Translations under genes and position numbers: made by a program
Origin: an uncultured Mycoplasmatales bacterium
GTDB lineage: Bacteria; Bacillota_I; Bacilli_A; Mycoplasmatales; Mycoplasmoidaceae
Assembly: GCA_949422915.1 (NCBI GenBank)
Contig: CASPLF010000009.1
Span: forward strand, 1-32,244
Direction of reading: 5' to 3'
DNA: 32,244 nt
Shown: positions 11,946 to 21,525 of the stretch, piece by piece
Numbering within the stretch: the first letter of the stretch is position 1
Layout of the letters: every line of letters starts with the position of its first letter
Notes under the pieces: generated by a model
The model's input: only the letters and a program-made list of their open reading frames with translations
Databases searched by the model: none
What the model was told of the DNA's origin: nothing

Positions 11946-12285
11946 TAGTTGATCTTGAGTATTTTATATAAATATGGTAGCTACAATAATTTGAATTATT
12001 GTATTGCTTCCTCAGTTTATAAAAACAATTACTACGAGAGACACATATTCAATTTCAATTTGAATGTATTTGTTTTATCCAATGTCTAATGTAATGTGGA
12101 TATCATATGAAATATCAATGATAATATCTGAGCAATCATTAAGCATTATCTTCATGCTAGTAAACGATATAGTTGGATTTATATTATCTTCAACCATTTT
12201 ATCAGTTAAATTATGGAATGTTTACCATGCTAAAAAAGTTGGTATGACAGAAGTAAACTACTATAATAAATACATAAAAAAATAG
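11938..12285 (+). CDS. SemiSWEET/PQ-loop family transporter (copy 2, ~115 aa)
   Basis: MGNSWSWVFYINMVATIIWIIVLLPQFIKTITTRDTYSISIWMYLFYPMSNVMWISYEI... keeps the PQ motif and TxDTxSIS. Start overlaps the end of copy 1 by 8 bp. Confidence 0.82.
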
Positions 12286-12298
12286 AAAGGAAAAAAAT

Positions 12299-12694
12299 AT
12301 GAGCGCTGCTAATATATTAACATGATCTGCATTTGCATTCTCTTTATTGGGTGCGGCAATCGCGATCTTCTGCTACATGCCTGGAGCACTAAAAACTCTT
12401 AAAACAAACGACACAAGAGGTATCTCTGAATGAATGTTTGGATTAACATGCTTTGGATGTTTAATTTGAGTAATTTACTCAATCTTAATGCTTTCAAGCT
12501 TTGGAGCATCTGGTGGAGTTAACAGTGAAAACTGATCAGGTTTCGTTGGTGGTTTTGCAACATTGATTTCAAACTTAGGCTTAGGTAGTTTTGGTGGAGT
12601 TATCTTATACAAAAAGATTAAAAACCTAATCGCTTCTAAAAAAGAAGGTTTGACAGAAGATCGATGATACAAGAAGCACTATGAAACTAAGTAA
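12299..12694 (+). CDS. SemiSWEET/PQ-loop family transporter (copy 3, ~131 aa)
   Basis: MSAANILTWSAFAFSLLGAAIAIFCYMPGALKTLKTNDTRGISEWMFGLTCFGCLIWVIYSI... has the same fold signature, with PQ replaced by PG. RBS-like AGAAAGG upstream. Confidence 0.82.
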
Positions 12695-13436
12695 GATATT
12701 ATCTATATCTTTAATAGGAGGAGGGTTCGCTTCTCCTATTTTTTTACAAACTTCTTGTTCTTGTAGTTCTTCTAAAGAAGAACCATGAGTTCCATATTTA
12801 GGTGAAGAAATATATAAATGAGATGTAGATACAACAACTAAAATCTCTTCATTAACTAATGAAGCAAAGACAAATATTGAACAATATATCACTGAACAAT
12901 ACAATTGTTTTGCTATCCCTAATCGTGTAACCGAAATTGCAGGTCAAGTATTTTCTGATCACGTTGGACAACTTAACTATTTACCAAAAAATATTAAATA
13001 TTTAAGTTTGGGTGATCCAAACAGTGATGAAGTTTCAAAGTGTTCTAGTGTTGCAGCATATAATTTTGAATACAATAGAAATTTAATTTCTGTAAACTTT
13101 TCAAAAGCAGAAAATTTACAAGTACTTGGTGCATATTTATTTAGAGATTGTTCAAACATTCAATCAATAACATTGCCAGGTAGTATAAAGAAAATTAATA
13201 ACGGTTGTTTTTATGGTTGCAAAAACCTTAAATCAATAACATTTAACAATTTAAATGAAATTATTAAATGAACTTTTGATGATTCAACATATAAAGCTCA
13301 ATTTGATGGATTACCTGAACACGGCACAATTTATATTCGTGGAACCGCTGATATACAAGAATTTAAAAACATGTTATTAGAAACATGTGACGGAGCACAA
13401 GTATTTAATACTTGAACATTTAAAAAGATAAAATAA
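12681..13436 (+). CDS. BspA-like LRR lipoprotein (~251 aa)
   Basis: MKLSKILSISLIGGGFASPIFLQTSC has a lipobox. LRR_5-type repeats (LQVLGAYLFRDCSNIQSITLPGSIKKINNGCFYGCKNLKSITF). Overlaps SemiSWEET copy 3 by 14 bp. Confidence 0.85.
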
Positions 13437-13441
13437 AAAAC

Positions 13442-13457
13442 CAGCCATAATTGGCTG
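13442..13457 (+). terminator. Hairpin terminator candidate
   Basis: CAGCCA-TAAT-TGGCTG perfect stem followed by ATTTTCT, just after the stop at 13436. Confidence 0.65.
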
Positions 13458-13503
13458 ATTTTCTAAATTGAAACATTAAATGTTGTGATTTATATTTCAA
13501 TTT

Positions 13504-13533
13504 TAAAAAAGTAGTAATCTAGCTACTTTTTTT
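13504..13533. terminator. Bidirectional terminator candidate between convergent genes
   Basis: AAAAAAGTAG...CTACTTTTTTT inverted repeat. It overlaps the 3' end of the minus-strand gene that stops at 13519. Confidence 0.5.
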
Positions 13534-14838
13534 GTATGCTCCGCTATTTAATTTACACATTCCATTAACAAGTGATAAATTAAATTTTCTTGAATTCTCT
13601 TTAGATAGCTTCTTAAAGATTCTTAATGTGATATTAATATCACCTGCAATAATTCCATCAAGCGGTTTTACAAAATAACCAACTTTTGCTAAGTTAATTA
13701 AATTAAATCCACCTAGCATTGCTGTACATATAGCTTGTGTACAACTTAGTTTTGCTCCATCACACATAGTGCAATTAAAAGAATGTAAACAAGATTCCAT
13801 AATTGATGTTAATTGTTTTGTATTCATATTCATTTGATAAGCAATTGCTGATATGACAGCAGTAACTGCTGCAATAACACTACCACACATACATGATAAG
13901 TTACCAATATTAGATTTAATTTTATAAACTATTAAGTTTGATAACAATAATGATCTTAAAAATTTGATTTTGCTAGTTTTTGCTAATTTATGATAAGTGA
14001 ATAAAGGAATAGACGCTGTTAATCCGTGATCTCCTGAACCGCATGAACTCATAACGGGTGGATTAGCTCCATTCATTCTAGCGTCAATAGCAGCTGCAGT
14101 ATCAATAATCATTTGATCATATATAGTTCTTTTTTTACAAGACTTAATATAACTTGCAGTATATGAGTTTTCAATTAAATGCTTCTTTCCGTATTCAGAG
14201 ATATTAACATTCATTTTAAATAATTTTTCTAAGAAATCAATATCAGAAATTTTACAAGTATCAACAAATTCGATAATCTCTTCAACTGATAAATTATTAA
14301 TTCATAATTTTTCAGGATTCTTAACTTCAAGAGATTTCATCTTTTTACCTTTATAGACTGTCTTATCATTAACTTTTACATAAGATAAGTTATTGTGAAC
14401 ACCTTCAATCAAGGCTTCGATTCTGTCTTGCTTTGTTTCAATAATGGTTTGAACATATACAGGGTCACACTTAGCCGGTATTTTAACATGCACTAAACTG
14501 TGATCATACAAATATTGACCTAATTCTTTTTGTTGTTTAGTAACACTAGAAAACATTTCTAGTTTTCTTGCTGGATCTGCAATTGCTGCTGCAGTTGCTG
14601 CAATAATATAAATACCACACACGCCTAAGTTCGGCACGCCAACTCTCATAACATTTCTAAAAATATAAGGAGAAACGTTCACGTGAATTCCTTTAACGTT
14701 TTTAATATCGCCTTTAACACATTTTGCAGCTGCTGCAACTGAATAACCTATTGACCCAATTTCTGTGCATCCATAAGCTGGAACACATAAAGCTTTTACT
14801 TGAGTTAAAATTTCGTGTTTAGTAATTTTGGTGTGCAT
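13519..14838 (-). CDS. cyuA: CyuA/YhaM (UPF0597) family L-cysteine desulfidase / L-serine dehydratase-like protein
   Basis: ORFs 14302..14838 and 13519..14214 are in one frame, joined by UGA=Trp (~439 aa). Motifs: VPAYGCTEIGSIGYSVAAAAK, AAIDARMNGANPPVMSSCGSGDHGLTASIPL, CTMCDGAKLSCTQA. These match remembered CyuA sequence ([48 protein letters not shown]). Confidence 0.85.
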
Positions 14839-14892
14839 AACAATTTCGTTTAATAAAAATAATCTTTATAAATATATAATAACACTTTAATT

Positions 14893-16290
14893 ATGCAAAA
14901 CTGACAAATAACATCTATATGTGTTAATATAGCAATCTTCTTATTAGTAATATTGCTTTCATACATTTTAATTAGAAAATTAAATTTTGAACAAAAGGGA
15001 TACAAATATTTATTTGTTTTATACACTATATTTTGAATTCCTTTAATGTTATTAAGGGCAGTTACTGGTACATTTGAAAATAATGCTTTAAATGATAGTA
15101 CATATTTATGAATTCCGTTAGCAGCATATGGGTTTATCGGAATATTTGCTAGAATATTTGCTGATTTATTAGGTTATCGTACTAAGTCAAGAAAAAGTTT
15201 TATATATTTTGCTGTTATTGTTCAAATAGTAACTTATATACCAATTATTATTTGGCCATGTACAACAACAAATGTTATTCAATCATTAGGTGTTGGTGTA
15301 GGAGCGTCAGCTATTGGTACATATCAATTATTGTTCAATGAACAATATGGAAAGTCTAGACAATTTTTAACTGTGTCAATTTTATCTATCCCTCCATTAT
15401 TAGCAGATTTTATTTCTAGTCCAATTCAATCATTAGTAGTTTCATTTTGTACAAGTCCAAGCGATACAGGAGAAGTTATTTGAGATAAAAATGTGATGAA
15501 ATATTTCTGATTGATTGGATTAGGATTTGTTTTAATTTGTTTAGTTATGTCTTACTTTGTAAAAGAAGATCGAGGATTATTTCAAAAAGATCTTCAATAC
15601 AAAGAAAAAATTCAAACAAAAAATGAATGAATTTACTATGTATTAATCTGTTTAATAGGTAGTTTAATCGCTTTTATTAAATTTGCAAACTCTGGTGCAA
15701 TTGCTCAATTGCACATTCAAAAGTTAGCAAAATTTTATGGAGAGGAAAAAGATCTTGTAAAAACATATTATGGATATTTGTCTGTAATGTTTAGTTTAGG
15801 ACAATTAGTGGGTGGTTTATTAACAGGATTAGTATTAGTAAAAAGAATTGGTAAAATTTATACAGTATTAATAGGATCTATTATTTGAATAATTTATCAT
15901 ATTTTAGCTCTATATGTAGTAAATCCATATGGATATTTAGCGGTTCATGTATTAAATGGGTTTGCATATGGTATTATTTACAATTTAATTTTAGGTTTTG
16001 TATTAATGAGAACATTTAATACTAAAAAGATAACACCAATGGGTGTGTACCAAGCAGTGTTATCTATCGGAATTACTTTTAGTAATTTCTTTACATCATG
16101 ATTAAAGAAAGACGTGTTATTAAGCGATGATAAGATTGCGTATTTTAATGCAGCTGACACAATCAACTATATCATTATTGGTGCATTAATTTTTACTTGA
16201 TTGATATTCTCATATACATGTTTTATTGAAAAGTGAGAATACAAACGCTTGTGATTTAAAAAAGAAGATTTTGTTAAAAAATCTATTTAA
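14893..16290 (+). CDS. Major facilitator superfamily-type transporter (~465 aa)
   Basis: Continuous ORF when UGA=Trp. Many hydrophobic helices; FARIFADLLGYRTKSRKS resembles the MFS loop 2-3 motif, and a second GQLVGGLLTGLVLVKRIGK stands in the second half. Confidence 0.75.
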
Positions 16291-16810
16291 CTGTACAAGC
16301 TGAATAAATTTGAGAAATAAATGATTTTAAACAATCAGGAAGTTTGTCAACGCTTGTAAACATCTTAGATGAATCAATATACACTTTATGTTCTTTAACT
16401 ATACACGCACTAACACTAGCACTAGTCACTCAATTTAATTGAGTTTCACCAGCTTTGCTAAATGAGATCTTTGGTGTTGCTTCGCTTGCATCATAGTTCA
16501 CATTACCGATTGTGTTATAGTTACTTCCTAATGCATATAGGAATTCTCAAAAACATGAATCATTTGATATTGGTTGAATAGCAGATGAATCAATTTGACT
16601 TGCTGGATAAACAGATAAGTGTTTTAATGAAACACTTTTAATGTTTGACGCATCCGCATTAGAGTTAATAGTAAAACTACCTTTTGCTACTAATGATGAA
16701 TATGATTGACCGCCATTACCAGCACAACTTGTAGTTGAAATGACTACAGGTGTAATTGCAATAGTAGCTAACACAACTGACGAAATTTTAAATATAGATT
16801 TAAGTTTCAT
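16283..16810 (-). CDS. Small predicted lipoprotein (~175 aa)
   Basis: MKLKSIFKISSVVLATIAITPVVISTTSC-AGNGG is a lipoprotein signal peptide. The ORF extends past the listed UGA (Trp) to TAG at 16283. Confidence 0.75.
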
Positions 16811-17049
16811 TATTTCTTGTTAGCTTTTTTAGCCAATCTAGATTTAATTCTATTAGCTTTGTTCTTGTGAATTTTTCCTTTTGCACAAGAAGAGTCTAAA
16901 CTCTTGTAAGCTGCACTTAAAGATTTAGCATCTTTAGAATTACGAGCTCTTTTAATGCTTGTTCTTGTAGCTGAAATGTTATTTTTATTAACTTTTGTTC
17001 TTTTTTCAGTCTTACGAATGTTTTTTATGTTTGCTTTAATATTTGCCAT
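16810..17049 (-). CDS. rpsT: 30S ribosomal protein S20
   Basis: MANIKANIKNIRKTEKRTKVNK...KGKIHKNKANRIKSRLAKKANKK is typical of S20. Confidence 0.93.
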   Translation of the reverse strand: MANIKANIKNIRKTEKRTKVNKNNISATRTSIKRARNSKDAKSLSAAYKSLDSSCAKGKIHKNKANRIKSRLAKKANKK

Positions 17050-17090
17050 ATTTAAATAGTATCAATATTATATATAATAAATAACAATAT

Positions 17091-17765
17091 ATGTCAAACA
17101 CTTTTCTAATAATAATTTTATTAATTGCATTGGCAGTTGGTATTCCTTGATGATTGAAAAAGAAAAAAGAGAAGAATAATGCTGGTATTATTTCTTCACG
17201 TCGTGATAAGGATGAAGTGTGAAAAACAGTTAAACAATTTCTTAAGGATGAAAATGATTATGGTAAAGAAATAGTTGATTCATATGTTGCAAAAAGAAAT
17301 CCAGTAGATTATATTAATCCTAATTCGCCTTCTTCTGTTAAGAAGAATCTTAAATATGTAAATAAAATTAGAGAAGAACAAGTAAAACAAGCTAATAGAG
17401 AGGCCAAGAAAACAGGAAATAAACCTAAATTCCAAAGACCAAAAGTAAGAGATTTGTATGTTGTGTGCTTTGTAACAAAAAGTATTAAGACAGGTAAATT
17501 AGATGCACCAAGAGCAATTGAAGTAGAAGTTGTTAATAATAAAATTTCTAAAAAAGAATGAGACCGTAAAATCTTAATCAATCAAAAATTAGATTATGAT
17601 ACCGAAATGGAATGAATCGCTCCTATTAGATTTGCTGAAGATTTAAAAACTAGAAAAGCAAACGAAGCTGCTGCTAAAAAAGAAGAAAAGGCAAAACAAA
17701 AAAGAATGGCTCGTGTTAAAAAGCAAGAAGCAAAAGTTAAAAAACAAAGAAGCAAAAAAAACTAG
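17091..17765 (+). CDS. Membrane-anchored basic protein of unknown function (~224 aa)
   Basis: MSNTFLIIILLIALAVGIPWWLKKKK... has an N-terminal TM and a very Lys-rich C-terminal tail. Reads through when UGA=Trp, to TAG at 17763-17765. Confidence 0.75.
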
Positions 17766-19480
17766 TCGAAAGCAATTCTGTTTATTTCACTAGCTTTTTT
17801 AATAATGTCTAGACTTTCAATTAAAATATTGATTGTTTCTTCGAATCTATTATTAAAATAATATTTTTCAGCAACATTTAATGCGTTATTGATATCTTCA
17901 TTTTCATTACGATATTTATTTAAAAAAATAAAAAGTCTTTGAGAATATAGTTTTAGTTCATTATCGAATGTACATGTTTTAATGATATCTACTACATGTT
18001 TTTTAATTTCTTGAATTTCACTAAATACTTTTGTGTAATTTATGAAGTAATTATCATCAATTAATTTTTCAAGATCATCAATTTTATTAATAGCTATTCT
18101 AATAGCTTTAATGGTTTCAGTATCATTTGAATTTAATTTAATTTTTGTTCCTAATAACTGAACAAGAATTAATTTGACAGTAGCGATTTCATCTAATAAG
18201 CTAATAGATGAACGATATTTTTTATAGATTTCATTACTTAGTGTTTCTAATTCAGACTTAAAGTTTCTAATTTGGTCTAATGCTTCTTTGATGCTGATAA
18301 TAAATTTATCTTTTTGGATACTATTGTATGAAGAATTGTATTGCTTTGTAATTCTTTCATAAGAGACAGCAATAGCTTTTAATTGAAAAGATAAATCATT
18401 AACTTTAGAAATAACAGATTCATCAGATTCATTGAATCTGTCTACTAATACCGAGAATGCATTTTGAATAATTTTAGTTTTTTTACTAATATCTTGGATT
18501 TGTTCATTTAAAAATTTAATGTTTTTTTGTACTAAAATGTTTAAACGATCGGTTTGAGAAATAATTTTACTTGCAAATTCAATGTGTTTAATAGCAACTA
18601 TTGCATAGTTGTTTGCTTCATTAATATTAATGTTTTTTAATTGCGCTTTAAGATCGCCTAGATTAACATTGGCATTAGCTATTCTTTTGTTGATTAAGAT
18701 AGTATCATCATTTGATAATAATGCTGATTTTTCTGAAAGTTGTTTTTTAATTTTTGCAATATAACTTGTCAAATAAGAATCAACTTTATCAAAAATATAT
18801 AAATGTTTTACAGTTTTGTAAAAAACAGTAATGTATCTATTTAATGAAGTCAATGATTTCATTAATTTATCATTATTAATTTTTAAAACATATTCAGAAA
18901 CATTTGCTAAAGATGTCTCGATAGATTCTCTAAAATTTTTAAAGATTTCATGTTTATAAGTGACTGATAAATTGTGTTCATAAAAATCAAATAATTCATC
19001 AGTAATTAATCTATATGAAGTTAATAAGTTAGCAACGTTTTTACTATAAATAGTTGTGTTAGAAATCGTCTTCTTTAATTTTTCAGACATGATTAAACAA
19101 AAGTTTAAATCTTGGTTAATTTCAGCTTTTAATGTATTGGCTGATAAGAATGAAAATTCCTCATTCATATCGGTTAGAGTAATAATCTTGTCTTTAACAA
19201 CATTTAATTGTTGTTCAAAAAATTCTTTTGATTGATTGACATCAATCATTAGATCTTTTAATATTGGGTTATTTTTAGATAACACTGTCAAATAACTAAA
19301 ATTATTAATGCTTGAAACGTGGTGAATGTCATTGTAAGTATCTTTTATTGAATATTCGCTATTAATTGTTTTTCTTTTAATGAAAAAGAAAATAAAAAAG
19401 ATTGCAAACGCAATAACAAATAGTATTTCAAATACTAATAAAGCTATAAATAAAGGCGATTGTAAAATAGGCGAATTCAT
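17762..19480 (-). CDS. EzrA-like septation-ring regulator (N-terminal TM plus long coiled coil, 572 aa)
   Basis: Single N-terminal TM followed by ~520 aa of heptad-rich helical sequence (NVVKDKIITLTDMNEEFSFL..., IDDLEKLIDDNYFINY...). Topology and length resemble EzrA. Confidence 0.6.
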   Translation of the reverse strand: MNSPILQSPLFIALLVFEILFVIAFAIFFIFFFIKRKTINSEYSIKDTYNDIHHVSSINNFSYLTVLSKNNPILKDLMIDVNQSKEFFEQQLNVVKDKIITLTDMNEEFSFLSANTLKAEINQDLNFCLIMSEKLKKTISNTTIYSKNVANLLTSYRLITDELFDFYEHNLSVTYKHEIFKNFRESIETSLANVSEYVLKINNDKLMKSLTSLNRYITVFYKTVKHLYIFDKVDSYLTSYIAKIKKQLSEKSALLSNDDTILINKRIANANVNLGDLKAQLKNININEANNYAIVAIKHIEFASKIISQTDRLNILVQKNIKFLNEQIQDISKKTKIIQNAFSVLVDRFNESDESVISKVNDLSFQLKAIAVSYERITKQYNSSYNSIQKDKFIISIKEALDQIRNFKSELETLSNEIYKKYRSSISLLDEIATVKLILVQLLGTKIKLNSNDTETIKAIRIAINKIDDLEKLIDDNYFINYTKVFSEIQEIKKHVVDIIKTCTFDNELKLYSQRLFIFLNKYRNENEDINNALNVAEKYYFNNRFEETINILIESLDIIKKASEINRIAFD

Positions 19481-20256
19481 TATTTAATTATTGTTAAATC
19501 TAATTTTGATGGATATTCTGTAAAAGCAATATCTTTGAATTTATTGGTTAATAAATTGGTTATTACACCAACAAATATATTTTCAGCATCATGTCCAATA
19601 TCTAATACATTAGCACGATAAGTTTTTGCGTATTGTCAATCATGTCATTTAACATCACCTGTGATAAATAATGTATCTTTATTGTTTTCTGATATCGGTT
19701 GTTTTAAGACGCTAAAACCACTACCTAAACACACAACAACTTTTTTAATTAAATCAGTTTTGTTACCAAAACCAATAGTTCTTGATGTTTTTAATGTTTT
19801 AGCAAATAATTTTTGAAGTTCATTAAGTGTAGTTGGACGATTCAAATCAGCTAATGCATAAGTTCCACAAGGAGTTTTTTGAAATTTAATATTTTTAAAA
19901 ATCTTGTATTTCTTCAAAAAAGAAACATTCATTCCATTAGGACTATTATCAAAACAAGTGTGTAGTGCGATGGAAGGTGTTTTAGTAGTTTTTAATAAGC
20001 TAATTAACCTTTTATCTTTTTTTTCTACTGGATGATCTTTAGTTGATTTAGTAAAGATTGGGTGATGAGAAACAATTAAATCATATTGTCCACTAATAGC
20101 ATTCATCACTGTTTCTTCATTAAGATCTAGACATACAAGGACTCTTTTAATAGGTTTATTAAAATAGACAATCTTTCCTGATTGATCTCATTTTTCTTGG
20201 AGTCTTAATGGATAGTTTTTAACTAAATAGCTATAAACATCACATGTTTTTGTCAT
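19480..20256 (-). CDS. Nif3-like dinuclear metal centre protein (YqfO/DUF34 family)
   Basis: Extended with UGA=Trp from ATG 20256. Motifs: QEKWDQSGKIV, VLVCLDLNEETV, DLIVSHHPIF, IALHTCFDNSPNGMN, and C-terminal DIGHDAENIF. Confidence 0.88.
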
Positions 20257-20284
20257 AGTACACTAATTATAAAATATATTATTT

Positions 20285-20321
20285 ATTAATTAAAAAAAGA
20301 AAACTCAACCATAAGGTTGAG
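20285..20321 (-). terminator. Rho-independent terminator downstream of tRNA-Trp
   Basis: On the minus strand: CTCAACC-TTAT-GGTTGAG followed by TTTTCTTTTTTT. Confidence 0.8.
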
Positions 20322-20332
20322 TGTTAGTTTAA

Positions 20333-20407
20333 TGGCAGGGGTGGCAGGACTCGAACCCACAACAGACGGTTTTGAAGACCGTAGTTCTACCTTTGAACTA
20401 CACCCCT
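20333..20407 (-). tRNA. tRNA-Trp, anticodon UCA (reads UGA)
   Basis: Cloverleaf: acceptor AGGGGTG/CACCCCT, anticodon stem ACGGT/ACCGT with loop CTTCAAA (anticodon TCA), T-arm GTGGG-TTCGAGT-CCTGC, encoded CCA. Confidence 0.93.
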
Positions 20408-20422
20408 AGAATAAATAAAGAA

Positions 20423-20665
20423 TTATTTATTTAGTAATTTTTTAAATTCTTGAACTAGATCGTTAATAGTTTTAATCTTATCTAATTCTTCATCAGGAAC
20501 TCTAACTCCTAATTCTTGTTCGATTGTAACAATGATGTTAAGAGATGTAAAAGAGTCTATCCCTAAGTCCTTTAATGGGACATCATACACCTCTGGTGTA
20601 ATGTCAATATTAATCTTTTGTTTTTTAGCTTCTCTAGTAATGATTTCTAAAATATCTTTAGCCAT
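20423..20665 (-). CDS. acpP: Acyl carrier protein
   Basis: 80 aa with phosphopantetheine site DLGIDSFTSLNIIV and EQELGVRVPDEEL. Confidence 0.88.
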   Translation of the reverse strand: MAKDILEIITREAKKQKINIDITPEVYDVPLKDLGIDSFTSLNIIVTIEQELGVRVPDEELDKIKTINDLVQEFKKLLNK

Positions 20666-20697
20666 AATATTTTAATTATAAAGATATCATAGATATT

Positions 20698-21522
20698 TTA
20701 TTTACGTTTTGGGTTAGTTGTTATTCAAGTGTAATAATCTTCGATTTGAAGTTTTAATTGTTCACGATATTTTAAAATCATTTCATCTTCAGGCATATAG
20801 AAAGTTCACATATATGCATAACATGTGCAAATATAGATTTGCTCTTTAACATCTTCTGGATTTAATTCGTTATCATATGCAATCATTCTAATTTTGTAAT
20901 GAGAAAGATTTAATTCTCTAATGTAATTAATAAGATCTCATCAAGGAGTGTTTAATCTTCCTCATTCATAATCAATTAAATTAATTGATTTTTTAGAGCC
21001 TAAAATAATGTTTAATGGGTTAATGTCATTGTGGCTCATAACATATGGACCATGACAATGGATATTAGTTAATTTTTGATATAAATTCATGTATTTTTCA
21101 GGTAAATCTGATTTTTTTACATATTCAAAATAATCATGAACTGGGATGTTATCATTAGGGGCAATGGCATGTAAATTCTCAATTTTTTCAACTAATTTGT
21201 TGATAAAAACAAGTTTAGAAGCTTGTTTAAAAGGAACGGTTTTTCCTTTGATTCAAACTTTAATTGCGTTACCAGTTTTTTCATCAAAATACTTGTAATC
21301 TTTATTGTTAATTGTTTTTAAAAATTCTAATTCAACTTTTCGATCTACATTTTTAGTTTGCTTAGAAATTCTTACTTGGTATTCATTAAAATCGCTAGTT
21401 TGAAAGTAATAGGAATAATTAGTATACCCATTATGAATACGTCTGGTTTTATTGATATCAGTGATAACGTAATGTGTATTTTTTAAGAATAAATCAATTG
21501 CTTTTTGCTTTAATTCTTTCAT
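20698..21522 (-). CDS. Choline/ethanolamine kinase (LicA-like aminoglycoside phosphotransferase fold)
   Basis: Extended with UGA=Trp from 21522 to TAA at 20698. Motifs: GYTNYSYYF..YQVRI, catalytic VMSHNDINPLNIIL and LIDYEWGRLNTPWWDLINYI. Confidence 0.85.
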
Positions 21523-21525
21523 ACA

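Noticed and set aside
12475-13159. Minus-strand ORFs 12475..12672, 12626..12904 and 12977..13159
   Set aside because: Antisense to SemiSWEET copy 3 and the LRR lipoprotein, with no support.
15978-17581. Minus-strand ORFs 15978..16166 and 17309..17581
   Set aside because: Antisense to the MFS gene and to the 17091..17765 gene, which are continuous with code 4.
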